The notes under the pieces were generated by a model. That model was given only the letters and a program-made list of their open reading frames with translations. It was not told the DNA's origin and ran no database searches. The translations under genes and the position numbers were made by a program. This document shows, in pieces, positions 1 to 10,300 of a stretch of DNA of 64,000 nt. The stretch's first letter is position 1, and each line of letters opens with the position of its first letter. This DNA is from Mariniflexile sp. AS56 (GTDB lineage: Bacteria; Bacteroidota; Bacteroidia; Flavobacteriales; Flavobacteriaceae): contig NZ_JAUPED010000003.1 in assembly GCF_030552475.1 (NCBI RefSeq), positions 310,001 through 374,000 of the forward strand, written 5' to 3'.

Positions 1-2151
1 AAAAATCGTGTTTGGAAAGATGGTATAGCGAATATAGATGAGCATTTAAATACTATTTGGAATCAAGAAAAAACGCATACACCTTATGCGTTCCCATATA
101 GCACCCACGCCGAAGCGATTAATAAAGTACAAAAATGGTTTATAGAAGAGACCAGAATGGGTATTCCTGTCGATTTTACCAACGAAGGCGTACATGGGTT
201 ATGCCATGAAAAAGCAACTCCTTTACCCGCGCCCATAGGTATTGGTAGTACTTGGAACAAAGCATTGGTTTATAAAGCAGGTACTGTTGTGGGACGTGAA
301 GCGAAAGCCTTGGGGTATACCAATGTATATGCGCCTATTTTAGATGTAGCACGAGACCAACGTTGGGGACGTGTTTTAGAATGCTATGGAGAAGAACCAT
401 TTCATATTGCAGAAATGGGTAAACAAATGGTAAATGGTATTCAATCGCAAGGAGTGGCTTCGACCATTAAACATTTTGCAGTGTACAGTATTCCAAAAGG
501 GGCCAGAGATGGAGATGCCAGAACAGATCCGCATGTGGCACCACGTGAAATGCATCAATTGCATTTGTATCCGTTTGAAAGAGTTATTAAAGAAGCATCA
601 CCCATGGGTGTTATGAGTAGCTATAACGATTATGATGGTGTGCCTGTAACTGCCAGTCCTTATTTTCTAACCGAATTATTACGTGAACAATATGGCTTCG
701 ATGGTTATGTGGTTTCAGATAGTGAAGCGGTGGAATATGTTTCAGAAAAGCACCATGTGGCTAAAGATTATAAAGAAGCGGTAAGGCAAGTTATTGAAGC
801 GGGTTTGAATGTACGTACCACGTTTAGAACTCCAGAATCGTTTATTGAGCCTTTGAGAGAATTAATAGCCGAAGGTAAGATTTCAATGAAAACGATAGAT
901 TCTCGTGTAGCAGATGTGTTACGTGTGAAGTTTAGATTGGGTTTATTCGATACACCTTATGTTGAAAACCCAAAAGCATCTGATAAATTAGTGCATACTC
1001 AGGCAGATGAAGATTTTTCTAAACAGATTAACAGAGAGTCTTTAGTATTATTAAAAAACGACAATAATTTATTGCCTCTTGATATTAACAAAGTGAAAAA
1101 TATTCTGGTAACAGGACCTTTAGCAGACGAGGTGAGCTTTACGTTTAGCCGCTACGGTCCTGCGTTTAATCCATCGGTTTCTGTGTATCAAGGCATAAAG
1201 AAATATGCGGGTAATAAGGCTCAGGTACACTTTGAAAAAGGATGTGATATTATCGATCCTGATTGGCCGAGGAGTGAAATTATTCCAACGCCACTGTCTA
1301 AAGAAGAGCAAGCAAGTATTGATGCCGCTGTGGAGAAAGCAAAACAATCTGATATAATTATTGCCGTGGTAGGCGAAGATGAAAAACGTGTTGGTGAAAC
1401 CAAATCTCGTACCAGTTTAGGGCTTCCAGGGCGTCAGTTTCAACTAGTACAAGCCTTATATGCAACCGGTAAACCCGTTGTTTTAGTGCTTATTAATGGG
1501 CAGCCATTAACCATAAACTGGGAAAATAAATTTTTACCAGCTATTTTAGAAGCATGGTTTCCGAGTACTGCAGCTGGTGAAGTGATTGCCGAAACTTTAT
1601 TTGGTGATTATAATCCAGGAGGCAAGTTGTCGGTGACCTTTCCTAAGTCGGTTGGGCAAATCCCCTTGAACTTCCCGTTTAAACCAGGGTCTCAAGCAGG
1701 ACAACCGGGTGCAGGACCAAATGGTTATGGAAACACCCGTGTTTTGGGGCCTTTATACCCTTTTGGTTATGGTTTGAGTTATACCACGTTTGAGTATAGC
1801 GATTTGGTCGTGAACCAGAAAACAAAACAATCTCAGAGTGCTATTGAGGTATCATTTAAAGTAAAAAACACAGGAAAACGCGCAGGGGACGAGGTTGTGC
1901 AACTCTATTTGAAAGATAAAGTGAGCAGCGTAACAACTTACGAGTCGCAATTACGTGGTTTTGATCGTGTGCCTTTACAGCCAGGTGAAACTAAAACCAT
2001 AAATATGACCTTGCAGCCAGACGATTTAAGAATTCTAGATATCAACATGAATTGGACGGTTGAACCAGGTACTTTTGAAGTGTTAATAGGAAGTTCTTCA
2101 GTGGATATTCATTTACAAAAAGAGTTTGAAATACTTCCTTTGAATGATTAA
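1..2151 (+). CDS. Glycoside hydrolase family 3 enzyme, 5' end cut by the window
   Basis: The reading frame is open from base 1, so the N-terminus (signal peptide, start of the TIM barrel) lies outside; the ATG at 157 is internal. Seen: the GH3 barrel with a KHF motif, then GFDGYVVSDSE, whose Asp (codon 718-720) aligns with the family nucleophile. A second alpha/beta domain follows (LVLLKNDNNLLPL, GLPGRQFQLVQAL), then a C-terminal fibronectin-III-like domain (about 1850-2130). Known: GH3 enzymes in such loci are exo-acting beta-glucosidases or beta-xylosidases and are usually periplasmic. The substrate cannot be read from the sequence. It converges on the GH78-like gene, with a strong hairpin between them. 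It probably belongs to the same glycan locus, but its promoter is not visible. Confidence 0.93.
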   Translation, partial: KNRVWKDGIANIDEHLNTIWNQEKTHTPYAFPYSTHAEAINKVQKWFIEETRMGIPVDFTNEGVHGLCHEKATPLPAPIGIGSTWNKALVYKAGTVVGREAKALGYTNVYAPILDVARDQRWGRVLECYGEEPFHIAEMGKQMVNGIQSQGVASTIKHFAVYSIPKGARDGDARTDPHVAPREMHQLHLYPFERVIKEASPMGVMSSYNDYDGVPVTASPYFLTELLREQYGFDGYVVSDSEAVEYVSEKHHVAKDYKEAVRQVIEAGLNVRTTFRTPESFIEPLRELIAEGKISMKTIDSRVADVLRVKFRLGLFDTPYVENPKASDKLVHTQADEDFSKQINRESLVLLKNDNNLLPLDINKVKNILVTGPLADEVSFTFSRYGPAFNPSVSVYQGIKKYAGNKAQVHFEKGCDIIDPDWPRSEIIPTPLSKEEQASIDAAVEKAKQSDIIIAVVGEDEKRVGETKSRTSLGLPGRQFQLVQALYATGKPVVLVLINGQPLTINWENKFLPAILEAWFPSTAAGEVIAETLFGDYNPGGKLSVTFPKSVGQIPLNFPFKPGSQAGQPGAGPNGYGNTRVLGPLYPFGYGLSYTTFEYSDLVVNQKTKQSQSAIEVSFKVKNTGKRAGDEVVQLYLKDKVSSVTTYESQLRGFDRVPLQPGETKTINMTLQPDDLRILDINMNWTVEPGTFEVLIGSSSVDIHLQKEFEILPLND

Positions 2152-2184
2152 AATTAACTGAAATTAATTTTTTTGGATAGAAAT

Positions 2185-2313
2185 GAGGCTGTCTAAAAAG
2201 TGTAATTCTGTGTCATATTGAGCTTGTCGAAATTTTTTATCTTATAGATAATCAATAGTGGTTTCGACAAGCTTAACCTGACAAAGTTTATAATACACTT
2301 TTTAGACAGCCTC
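2185..2313. repeat. Long nested inverted repeat, MITE-like or repeat-derived terminator
   Basis: Perfect 20-bp terminal inverted repeats at 2185-2204 and 2294-2313 enclose a second, imperfect pair built around GCTTGTCGAAA and TTTCGACAAGC. The whole 129 bp can fold into one long hairpin. It fills the gap between the convergent GH3 and GH78-like genes and could stop transcription from both sides. No clear target-site duplication and no transposase is visible. The nested design and perfect ends suggest a non-autonomous mobile or dispersed repeat; copy number could not be tested. Confidence 0.7.
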
Positions 2314-2334
2314 GTTTATTTAAGATCCTTGTTT

Positions 2335-4170
2335 TTAGAGAAACACTTCAATGTTATGCACCCCACTGTCAAGCGTTATAGAAGTTGCTTTCTTTTTAAC
2401 TTTCTTAGAGTTTAAAGTTGTTTTCGATGCTGTTTTTGGTAATACAAATTTAGCAGTCATACCTTCAGGGATTGTTATTTTATAGGTGGTTTCATTATTC
2501 TCTGTTTGATGCTCGGCATAAATAAATCCATGTTGTGTAGGTACTTTTATTTTAGAAAAAGCTAGATCATCCAATTGCGGATTAATTTCAGCAACCTTAA
2601 AACCAGCCGTTTTTGGTTTGATGCCCCACATATAGCGGGTAATGGCATTTATTGGAGCGGTTCCCCAAGCATGGTTCCAATCGGAGTTTGGTTTGTATTT
2701 CATATCCCAAGCTTCCATAGCCATGGTAGAACCTACTTTTATCATATTCCACCAATTACGGTCGCCTTCAGTATCTGCAATTAATGAAGTTGCATAAGCA
2801 GCTTCGTTATTTTTATACAAACCTTCTAATAGATATTGTGCTCCATAAACGCTACAAGCCATACCTCTGGATTTCACAAATTCGGTAACGGTTTTCACAT
2901 GTTCTTTAGGAACCAAATCGAAAGCCAAGGGTAACATATTGGCATGTAAAGAGGAGTGGGTAGAGTTTTCACCATCTAAATAATACCCTTTAGAATGGTT
3001 GAAAAGTTTAGAGTTTATAGTCGCTTTAACCTTATCAGCTTTATTTTTAAAGAAAATAGCATCATCCGTTTTATTAATAGCGGTAGCAATTTCAGTCATT
3101 AACTTCAAATTGTAATAGTAGAAAGCGTTCACAACGGTATTCACCGGTACAATGTCATAGCCATCACGTTCACCTTCAGCGGTTGCTAATTTCCAACCTG
3201 TATCTTTTTGGGCACCTGGCCAATCGATGATATCTCTTATGTTGGTATTCGCTTTTTTAAATCCTAGTTTTAAAATTAAAGCTTCATTTAAGTTAGAAGA
3301 TTTTGAACTTATTAAACCATCGGCACGTTCTAAATCCATCAACGTTTTTAGTTTCAGGTTGTCATAATGTTCCTTTAAAGGTGCCACATCACCGGTATAC
3401 ATATAATCTGCATGAAACATTAACACGGTGTGTAATAACCATTCGGTTGGCCACGTAGGGTTTTCAATAAAATAGGCATTGGTTCTTCTGGCCATGGTAT
3501 ATTCATTATCAACACTGTAATGGCTTAATTGGTTGATGTAAGCATCTGCTTCATAGGGAATACGTTCTCTATCACCATCTACATAATAGCCCATAAAACT
3601 GGTCGCTTTAATGGTATGTTTACACATGTCCCAAATAGAATCCATCACTGCATTTGAAGATGAAAAAGAACTCGCATCATCATTAAATTGATAATGAATG
3701 GCTTTTTGCGATATGTTAAGGTCTTCTATAGGAATTTTTAAGTTTTCTATTTCCAAATATCTAAATGGCATAATAACGCCAATTTGTTCGGGAAGCTTAA
3801 TAGCTGCTGGACCTGTATTTCGTTTGTCTGGTGATAATGGTAGCGTTGTAGGTTGGTTTGCTTGCAAGTTGTTTAGAGTAACTTGTTGGTACCTGATGGT
3901 GCCTCCCGGGTTTCTATCTATTTTGTTTGCATGCTCTATTTTTTCACCTAAACGGAATGTAAGCGTATCGGGGTGTGCGTTTTTGGAAGTGATTTCTAGG
4001 GTTCCAAAAAAGGCTTTTCCAAAATCGATTAGATAATGGCCGTTACTAATTTTTGTGATTTTTTGCGGACTTATTAAAGTCGTTTTTAAGTCTAAATCCT
4101 CGGTACTGTTTTGAGCGTTTACCTGTGTGAAAGCGAGTGTTAACGAAAGTAGAAGAATGTATTTTTTCAT
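2335..4170 (-). CDS. GH78-like alpha-L-rhamnosidase family protein
   Basis: A 611-residue protein with a type I signal peptide (MKKYILLLSLTLAFTQVNAQ), so exported to the periplasm or beyond. The centre carries DGDRERIPYEADAYINQ, matching the GH78 active-site block DGDRERxPWxGD, with the acidic residues kept but W and G replaced by Y and A. A six-hairpin (alpha/alpha)6 barrel follows, with a C-terminal beta domain. It is short for GH78 (often 700-1000 residues), lacking much of the N-terminal beta-sandwich region. Known: GH78 releases alpha-linked L-rhamnose. Inferred: last gene of the minus-strand operon behind the oxidoreductase, after a 149-bp gap with a weak hairpin. The substituted motif leaves specificity uncertain. 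Confidence 0.8.
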   Translation of the reverse strand: MKKYILLLSLTLAFTQVNAQNSTEDLDLKTTLISPQKITKISNGHYLIDFGKAFFGTLEITSKNAHPDTLTFRLGEKIEHANKIDRNPGGTIRYQQVTLNNLQANQPTTLPLSPDKRNTGPAAIKLPEQIGVIMPFRYLEIENLKIPIEDLNISQKAIHYQFNDDASSFSSSNAVMDSIWDMCKHTIKATSFMGYYVDGDRERIPYEADAYINQLSHYSVDNEYTMARRTNAYFIENPTWPTEWLLHTVLMFHADYMYTGDVAPLKEHYDNLKLKTLMDLERADGLISSKSSNLNEALILKLGFKKANTNIRDIIDWPGAQKDTGWKLATAEGERDGYDIVPVNTVVNAFYYYNLKLMTEIATAINKTDDAIFFKNKADKVKATINSKLFNHSKGYYLDGENSTHSSLHANMLPLAFDLVPKEHVKTVTEFVKSRGMACSVYGAQYLLEGLYKNNEAAYATSLIADTEGDRNWWNMIKVGSTMAMEAWDMKYKPNSDWNHAWGTAPINAITRYMWGIKPKTAGFKVAEINPQLDDLAFSKIKVPTQHGFIYAEHQTENNETTYKITIPEGMTAKFVLPKTASKTTLNSKKVKKKATSITLDSGVHNIEVFL

Positions 4171-4194
4171 TTAATAGTAGTTTCTAATTATATA

Positions 4195-4225
4195 AAAACA
4201 GCCTACTAAGGAAGCAAGCTGTTTT
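4195..4225 (-). terminator. Possible terminator or attenuator between oxidoreductase and GH78-like gene
   Basis: An 8-bp inverted repeat (AAAACAGC and GCTGTTTT) with a 15-nt loop is followed by a U-rich run on the minus strand. It lies in the gap of the minus-strand operon and could lower expression of the GH78-like gene. The stem is short, so this is tentative. Confidence 0.35.
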
Positions 4226-4319
4226 ATGTTTTTACTTTTATTATTAAACCTATGTATTGGTTGAATGTTTTTAATATTTAAAAGTTGAATAAGCCAAGAT
4301 ATAACGAATATCTAAATTT

Positions 4320-5669
4320 TTAGACTGGTTTAATTTCCCAACCTGGTTCGTAAGTTCTAGACCATAATTTCATAGCTTCTCTGTTATAAATACGTCCAGT
4401 ATTTTCATCAACTTCAAATGAATCATCAATTCTAGAAGCAATATTAGCGTAATGGGTTAGCATTTGGCTAATAGCACCTTCATCGATAGGTGAGGTCAAT
4501 TCCGCTTTTCCTCTAATGGCATCAAAAAAGTTAAGCGTATGTGCAGCCGAAAGTTGTCCGCCACCACCAAGGGCATTACCGTCTTCAATTCCAGGTACTA
4601 CGTTTTCTTTAATAAGTTTTCCTTTAAGGTCATATAGTTTATAACCATCACGATCTATCATAGTCGATCCGTTAGAACCGTAAATAAGAGTCCCTCTACC
4701 TGCACCATATTTATCATAACCATTTCTACTGCGACCATCCCATTTAATGGTTTTATCACCAGCAAATTTGAACGTAGCTTCCATGGTGTCATACATTTCC
4801 CAACCGTCATCTTTATATTGGTATTTGCCTGCATTTACATCAACGTGTTCTGGATATTTTACCCCTAAAGCCCAACGTGCAATATCTAATTCATGGGTCG
4901 CATTATTTCCCATTTCCGCAGTACCATAATCCCAACCGTACCAATGCCAGTTGTAATTCCAAGTATCATCGGTATAATCTCTTCTTGGGGCAGGCCCTTG
5001 AAAAAGTTCCCAATCTAGCCCTTCTGGTGGGGCTGTTTTTGTTTGATGCGGAACAGGACCACGTTTACTTGTGTAAAAAGCAATGGCATTGTACACATCA
5101 CCAATAACACCGTTATGAATGGCTTTTATAATTTCTTGCGATTGTAATGAGGAGCGCTGTTGATTACCCATTTGCACCACTTTATTGTATTTTTTTTGAT
5201 AAGCTACTAACAGCTCGCCCTCTTCAGGGTTGTGGCTACATGGTTTTTCAAGAAACACGTGTTTCCCTGCTTGCATGGCCATACAGGCGCCTGGTGCGTG
5301 CCAATGGTCTGGTGTAGCCATAAATACAGCATCAACCTCTTTATCGTTTAATATATTTCTAATGTCATTTTCTAACTTAGGCTTATAACTAAGTTTGTTA
5401 GCTAGTTTAGCGGCAGCATTATCGCGCTGGCTTTTCATAACATCACATAAATAACGTAATTCAATGTTGTTTTTCTTATCTGCAATTGGTGGAATGTAAG
5501 CACCATAACGTCTACCTAAACCTTGAATAGCGATATGTAACCTATCATTGGCGCCTATTATTTTTGAATAACTTTTTGCCGACATGGCATTAGCACTGTT
5601 TGAAACTATGGTAGCTCCTATCGCACCTAAAGCTGTTTTTTTTATAAAATCTCTTCTGTTTGAACTCAT
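4320..5669 (-). CDS. Tat-exported Gfo/Idh/MocA family oxidoreductase
   Basis: A 449-residue NAD(P)-dependent oxidoreductase. The N-terminus SSNRRDFIKKTALGAIGA is a twin-arginine signal, so the protein is probably folded with its cofactor and exported to the periplasm. The Rossmann half has the GxGxR-like IQGLGRRYGAYIP and the EKPCSHNP motif typical of the family (EKP Lys). The C-terminal alpha/beta half contains ATHELDIARWALGVKYPEHV. Known: exported members oxidize sugar hydroxyls, often at C3, or act as GH109-like enzymes; inositol dehydrogenases are in the same superfamily. It lies 8 bp downstream of the tandem DUF1080 gene. That pairing suggests 3-keto-glycoside chemistry (oxidation, then cleavage). 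The exact substrate is unknown. Confidence 0.88.
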   Translation of the reverse strand: MSSNRRDFIKKTALGAIGATIVSNSANAMSAKSYSKIIGANDRLHIAIQGLGRRYGAYIPPIADKKNNIELRYLCDVMKSQRDNAAAKLANKLSYKPKLENDIRNILNDKEVDAVFMATPDHWHAPGACMAMQAGKHVFLEKPCSHNPEEGELLVAYQKKYNKVVQMGNQQRSSLQSQEIIKAIHNGVIGDVYNAIAFYTSKRGPVPHQTKTAPPEGLDWELFQGPAPRRDYTDDTWNYNWHWYGWDYGTAEMGNNATHELDIARWALGVKYPEHVDVNAGKYQYKDDGWEMYDTMEATFKFAGDKTIKWDGRSRNGYDKYGAGRGTLIYGSNGSTMIDRDGYKLYDLKGKLIKENVVPGIEDGNALGGGGQLSAAHTLNFFDAIRGKAELTSPIDEGAISQMLTHYANIASRIDDSFEVDENTGRIYNREAMKLWSRTYEPGWEIKPV

Positions 5670-5677
5670 AATAGTAT

Positions 5678-7066
5678 TTAGTCTTTAGTTGTGTTAATCG
5701 GACGAATTTTTACGTTTTTGAAGGATACCAAATCACCATGATCTTGTAATAGTATTTGTCCCTTTTCTAATTCACCAAAATTCGGCCATTTCGCATATTT
5801 ACTTTCCGATACTAATTTTCTGAAGTTATCACTTTTTCTTTCGTACTCTAATACCTTAGCGCCGTTTAGCCAGTGCTCCACATGGTTGTCTTTAGAAATA
5901 ATATAAGCCGTATTCCATTCGCCAATAGGGTTTATTGGTTTATTTAGATCGGCTTGAATTAAATCGTATAGCGAACTTACGGTTCTGCTTCCTTCATGAT
6001 TCCCCAATTTAGCATCAGGATGTAAAGCATCATCTAAAATTTGATATTCTAAACCAATGGAAGAGCCTGCACCTTTATTAATATTGGTGTCTACATAATA
6101 TTTAATACCACTATTTCCGCCAGTATTAACTCTAAAATCTACGGTTAATTCAAAATCACCATATAATTCTGAAGTTACAATATCACCACCAGCAGTCGAT
6201 TCTGCACCGCCAGACGATAATACGCTAAGCACTCCATCTTCAATTTCCCAACCTGTTTCAGGAAACTTGTCAAGTTTAGCACCATGCCAACCCTTGGTTG
6301 TTTCTCCATCCCATAATAACTTCCAACCTTTTTTAGCTTCTTCAATAGTTAATTGGTTTTTAGTTATAATAGGTTTTACAGTCGATTTTTGAGTGTATTT
6401 AGAAAGATCATCAGTAAGAATTTTTACATTTTTCCAGATAATTTCTGTACCAGCTTTTTTATCGGCCTTAATGCTGTGTACTTGTAGACAAATAAAGCCA
6501 CTCGCTGTTTTTTCATCTATTAAATGTGCCGCAGCAACACCATTTACCCACGTTTTAAGGGTGTCACCAATAGCTTCAATACGGTAATGGTTCCAATCGT
6601 TTTGTTTAAACGCTTTTTGAGCGTCAGGGTTATTATCTAAAGTGTTTAACCAACCACGTCGCGATTCATCATAAATACCACCACTCCAAGCGCGCCCAGA
6701 CGGGTCAATTTCTACTTGATACCCGTGAACACGACCCTCTCTATAATGAGGAAGGCTGTTACTACGAATTTGAATACCAGAATTCATGGTAGAATCTACT
6801 TTATAATCCAATTCTAAAATAAAATCGCCATACATTTTATCGGTTGTTAAGAACGAGTTTGGAGTGTCGTGTACGGTTGTACCAACAATAGCGCCGTCTC
6901 TAACAGTGTATGCTGCTTCTCCACCTTTTTGGTGCCATCCGTTTAACGTTTCACCGTCAAATAAGGAAACCCAAGGCGTGTTGTCTTTCGGTTTTTCTGC
7001 ACAGCTAAAAAATAAAGAGATACTACATAATAGTATGGCTCTATTGAAGAAAATAGATTTTTTCAT
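5678..7066 (-). CDS. Tandem DUF1080 (3-keto-disaccharide hydrolase-like) lipoprotein
   Basis: A 462-residue lipoprotein: a hydrophobic leader ends in LFFSC, giving an acylated Cys at about residue 22. Two DUF1080 jelly-roll domains follow. The first starts at WVSLFDGETLNGWHQKGG (about 33-220) and the second at WKLLWDGETTKGWHGA (about 248-458). Both carry the family pattern F/WDGxxxxGWH and a conserved SGIxx strand. Known: DUF1080 proteins hydrolyse or eliminate 3-keto-glycosides made by Gfo/Idh/MocA dehydrogenases. First gene of the minus-strand operon, divergent from susC. Its promoter has a TCCAT direct repeat 58 nt upstream of the ATG, mirrored at susC, so it should respond to the same HTCS regulator. 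Confidence 0.88.
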   Translation of the reverse strand: MKKSIFFNRAILLCSISLFFSCAEKPKDNTPWVSLFDGETLNGWHQKGGEAAYTVRDGAIVGTTVHDTPNSFLTTDKMYGDFILELDYKVDSTMNSGIQIRSNSLPHYREGRVHGYQVEIDPSGRAWSGGIYDESRRGWLNTLDNNPDAQKAFKQNDWNHYRIEAIGDTLKTWVNGVAAAHLIDEKTASGFICLQVHSIKADKKAGTEIIWKNVKILTDDLSKYTQKSTVKPIITKNQLTIEEAKKGWKLLWDGETTKGWHGAKLDKFPETGWEIEDGVLSVLSSGGAESTAGGDIVTSELYGDFELTVDFRVNTGGNSGIKYYVDTNINKGAGSSIGLEYQILDDALHPDAKLGNHEGSRTVSSLYDLIQADLNKPINPIGEWNTAYIISKDNHVEHWLNGAKVLEYERKSDNFRKLVSESKYAKWPNFGELEKGQILLQDHGDLVSFKNVKIRPINTTKD

Positions 7067-7094
7067 TTTAATGTTTTGGTTTATTAATAGTTTA

Positions 7095-7150
7095 CTAAAA
7101 TACTTTTTTTTGATGGATTTTCACATGGATATATTGTTCTAAACCATGGA
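7095..7150 (-). promoter_or_regulatory. Predicted HTCS operator and promoter of the DUF1080 operon
   Basis: Reading the minus strand, TCCAT boxes lie at 7150-7146 and 7129-7125, exactly 21 bp apart. A -7-like element TATTTTAG follows 22 nt later (7102-7095), and the start codon 28 nt after that. CCATG and a mid-spacer GAA also match the susC-side site. The arrangement mirrors the susC promoter, with 58 nt between proximal box and ATG in both. Direct repeats two helical turns apart suit a dimeric AraC-type DNA-binding domain. Confidence 0.65.
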
Positions 7151-7267
7151 TTATTCAATTCTTGAGCATTTTCATGTTGTTTTATTTTTCTATTATTTTA
7201 GTAAGGTTTTTATGGGACTATTTTTAAAGTAGCTCGAATTGGCTGATTTTTAAAACTAATTAAAATG

Positions 7268-7322
7268 TCCATGAATGCGAATGAAATGTCCATTACTTAA
7301 GAAATATTTAACATTAATTTAG
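7268..7322 (+). promoter_or_regulatory. Predicted HTCS operator and promoter of the susC operon
   Basis: The 10-mer AAATGTCCAT occurs at 7263-7272 and again at 7284-7293, giving TCCAT boxes 21 bp apart. A -7-like TAATTTAG (7315-7322) follows 21 nt after the second box, 29 nt before the susC ATG. The rest of the 285-bp divergent region (7067-7351) holds no gene. The same layout recurs before the DUF1080 and MIOX genes. Confidence 0.68.
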
Positions 7323-7351
7323 CAAAACAATTATAACTAAATAAAATAAAC

Positions 7352-10300
7352 ATGGTAAAACTAAAACTCTTATTAATAGCCTTATTGGTAGGCTTTACAG
7401 GGGCTTCCTGGGCGCAAAGCAAGGTGTCTGGTGTGGTAGCCGATAGTCAAAACATTCCCATTCCTGGGGTGAATGTTGTTGTTAAAGGTACGTCCAATGG
7501 TGCTGCTACAGATTTTGATGGTAACTATCAAATCAGTGCAAAATCAGGAGATGTATTGGTATTCTCTTATTTAGGGTTTAAATCTCAAGAGGTTACTTAT
7601 AAAGGACAAGCAACTTTGAATGTTAAAATGCAAGAAGATACCGCACAACTTAATGAAGTAGTTGTCATTGGGTATGGTTCTGTTAAGCGTAGTGACTTAA
7701 CAGGTGCTGTTGCTTCTTTAAGTTCTGAAAATATTACAGAACAAAAGAAAACGGATATTGGGCAAGCTATTCAAGGAAAAGTAGCAGGTGTTGATGTTAG
7801 GGCTTTAAGTAATAAGCCAGGGGCGCCTCTTTCTATTAAAATTAGAGGTAACACATCTATAACAAATACCAATGCAGGTCGTGATGGTATTAGTGACGAT
7901 TTGGATGATGATCTTTCAAAACCATTGTACGTGGTTGATGGTATCTTTTTTGAAGATATAAACGCTTTAAATCCAGCAGATATTCAACAATTAGATATTT
8001 TAAAGGATGCTTCGGCTACAGCTATTTATGGGGCGAGAGGTGCAAATGGAGTTGTAATTATTACGACCAAAAGCGGTATAGAAGGTAAAACAGTTTTTAC
8101 TTATGAAGCTACTTTAGGTAGTCGTTCTGTTACTAACGAGCCTGATTATTTTAATGGTGATGAATATGTTGCTTTTGTTGGTGATGTTATTAGAAGTAGA
8201 GAGTGGAAAAACCTTTTTAGTAATGGTGTGCCAACAGTAGCAGACTATAATAATATAAATGTAGCTAGTTTAATTGATACTGAAATTAGAATAACGAATG
8301 AGGAAGCTAGTAATGCAGCAAACAGACGTTATACTAATTGGATAAAAGACTATCAAAAAACAGGTATTCAAACTAGTCATAATTTAGGGATGTCTGGAGG
8401 AAGTGATGGTTTGGTTTATAATGGATCGATTGGATACTTAAGTGATGAAGGTGTGCTAGGTATAGAAGCTTTTGAACGTTATAACATGAGTGCGTCGCTT
8501 TCTAAAAGAGTGACTGACGATTTAACAGTAGGATTAAAAACATATTTGTCATTCTCTGAACGTGAAGAGGGAAGTAGAGAGTTGTATAGAAGTACACAAC
8601 GTTTAGCCCCAACAGTAAATTCTCGTGATACCGACGGAAATATTATTTTATTTCCAGACGATCAAGATTTACGTTTCACAAACCCTTATTATGATGCCAC
8701 AGGAGCTTGGAGAAATAATACAAGAGCTTTAAACGTAATTGCGAATGTGTTTGTAAACTACAAACCAACAGACTGGGTGAATTTTAAAACTCAATTTTCA
8801 CCAAACTTGAGTACAGAAAGATTTGGTGAGTACAGAGGTTTACTTACAAAAAGTTCTCGTAATGATGCTTCTCGTATTCAATCACACTATAATAGTTTTT
8901 TTAGTACAGCTTATACGTGGGATAATATTGTAGATTTTAATTTTGATTTAGCAGAAGGTCATAATTTGAAATCAACCTTAATTTCATCCGTTTACTACAA
9001 ACAAGATGAAGGAAGTAATGTTCAAACAAGAAATTTTGATACAGACGCCTATTTATTTTATAATACGGGTGTAGGTACAGACCCAAGAAGTTATGACTCT
9101 TACTATGAAAAAGAAACAACATCGTCTTTCGCGGCAAGAGTAAATTATAGTATCCTAGATAAATATCTTTTTACATTTACAGGAAGGTATGATGGCGCTT
9201 CAAAATTAGCCGTTAATAATAAATGGGATTTCTTCCCTTCTGCAGCCATAGCTTGGAAAGTAACAGAAGAAGACTTTATGCAAAACACCGATTGGTTAGA
9301 TAATTTAAAACTAAGGTTAAGTTACGGGGAGTCTGGTAACTATAGTACAGTTAGGCCATATGAGTCATTGGCATTTTTAAATAATACAGATTATATATTT
9401 GGTAATAACCTTACTAATGGAGTTACTGTTTCTGGATTTACTAATTATGATTTGACTTGGGAACGCTCAAAAGAATTGAATGTTGGTTTAGATTTAGGGG
9501 TTTTACAGAATAAAATACGTCTAGGTTTAGAAGTGTATAGTAAGACAACAGACGGAGGTATTTTAGCAAGAACCTTATCTCCAATTACTGGGTTTGGCTC
9601 AGCAACAGGTAATTATGGTTCTGTACGTAATAGTGGTGTTGAGATTACTTTAAATACTAGAAACATACAAACTGAGAATTTTAAATGGACTACCGATTTG
9701 AATTTTGCTAGAAACAAAAATGAAATATTGGAGCTAGACGGTGAATTAGATTTAATCCCTTACGGTAACCACGGTGTTTTACAAATAGGTGAAGCTGTAG
9801 ATGCTATTTGGGCACCAGAAAAACTAGGTATTTGGCAACTAGATGAAGCTGCAGAAGCTGCTGTGTATGGTAGATTTCCTGGAGAATATAAGTTTAGAGA
9901 TGTGAATAATGATGGAAGCATTAATTCAGCGGATAATGTTATTTTAGGACAAGTATCTCCTGATTGGACTGCAGGTATGACTAATACGTTTTCATATAAA
10001 AATCTAGATTTATCTGTTCAAGTATATACGAGACAAGGTACTTTTGGACATTCAGAATTTAACCAACTTTCTGTGCCATGGCAAGGGGATGATGCTAAAT
10101 TTAATAAAGTAGATTTAGATTATTGGACACCAAATAATCAAGATTCTAAAAATCCAGCTTTAGAGTATGGAGCAGGTGCAGATTGGTATTATACAGATTT
10201 TGATTTTGTAAGAGTAGGAAATATAGGCTTAGGCTATGAGTTTTCACAGTCTATGTTGGATAAATTAAAAATGTCAAGTTTGCGTTTATCATTGGATATC

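Noticed and set aside
7067-7351. Invertible promoter for phase variation at the divergent operons
   Set aside because: The mirrored TCCAT boxes are short and imperfect as inverted repeats, and no site-specific recombinase is nearby. Matching operators at two divergent promoters explain them better.
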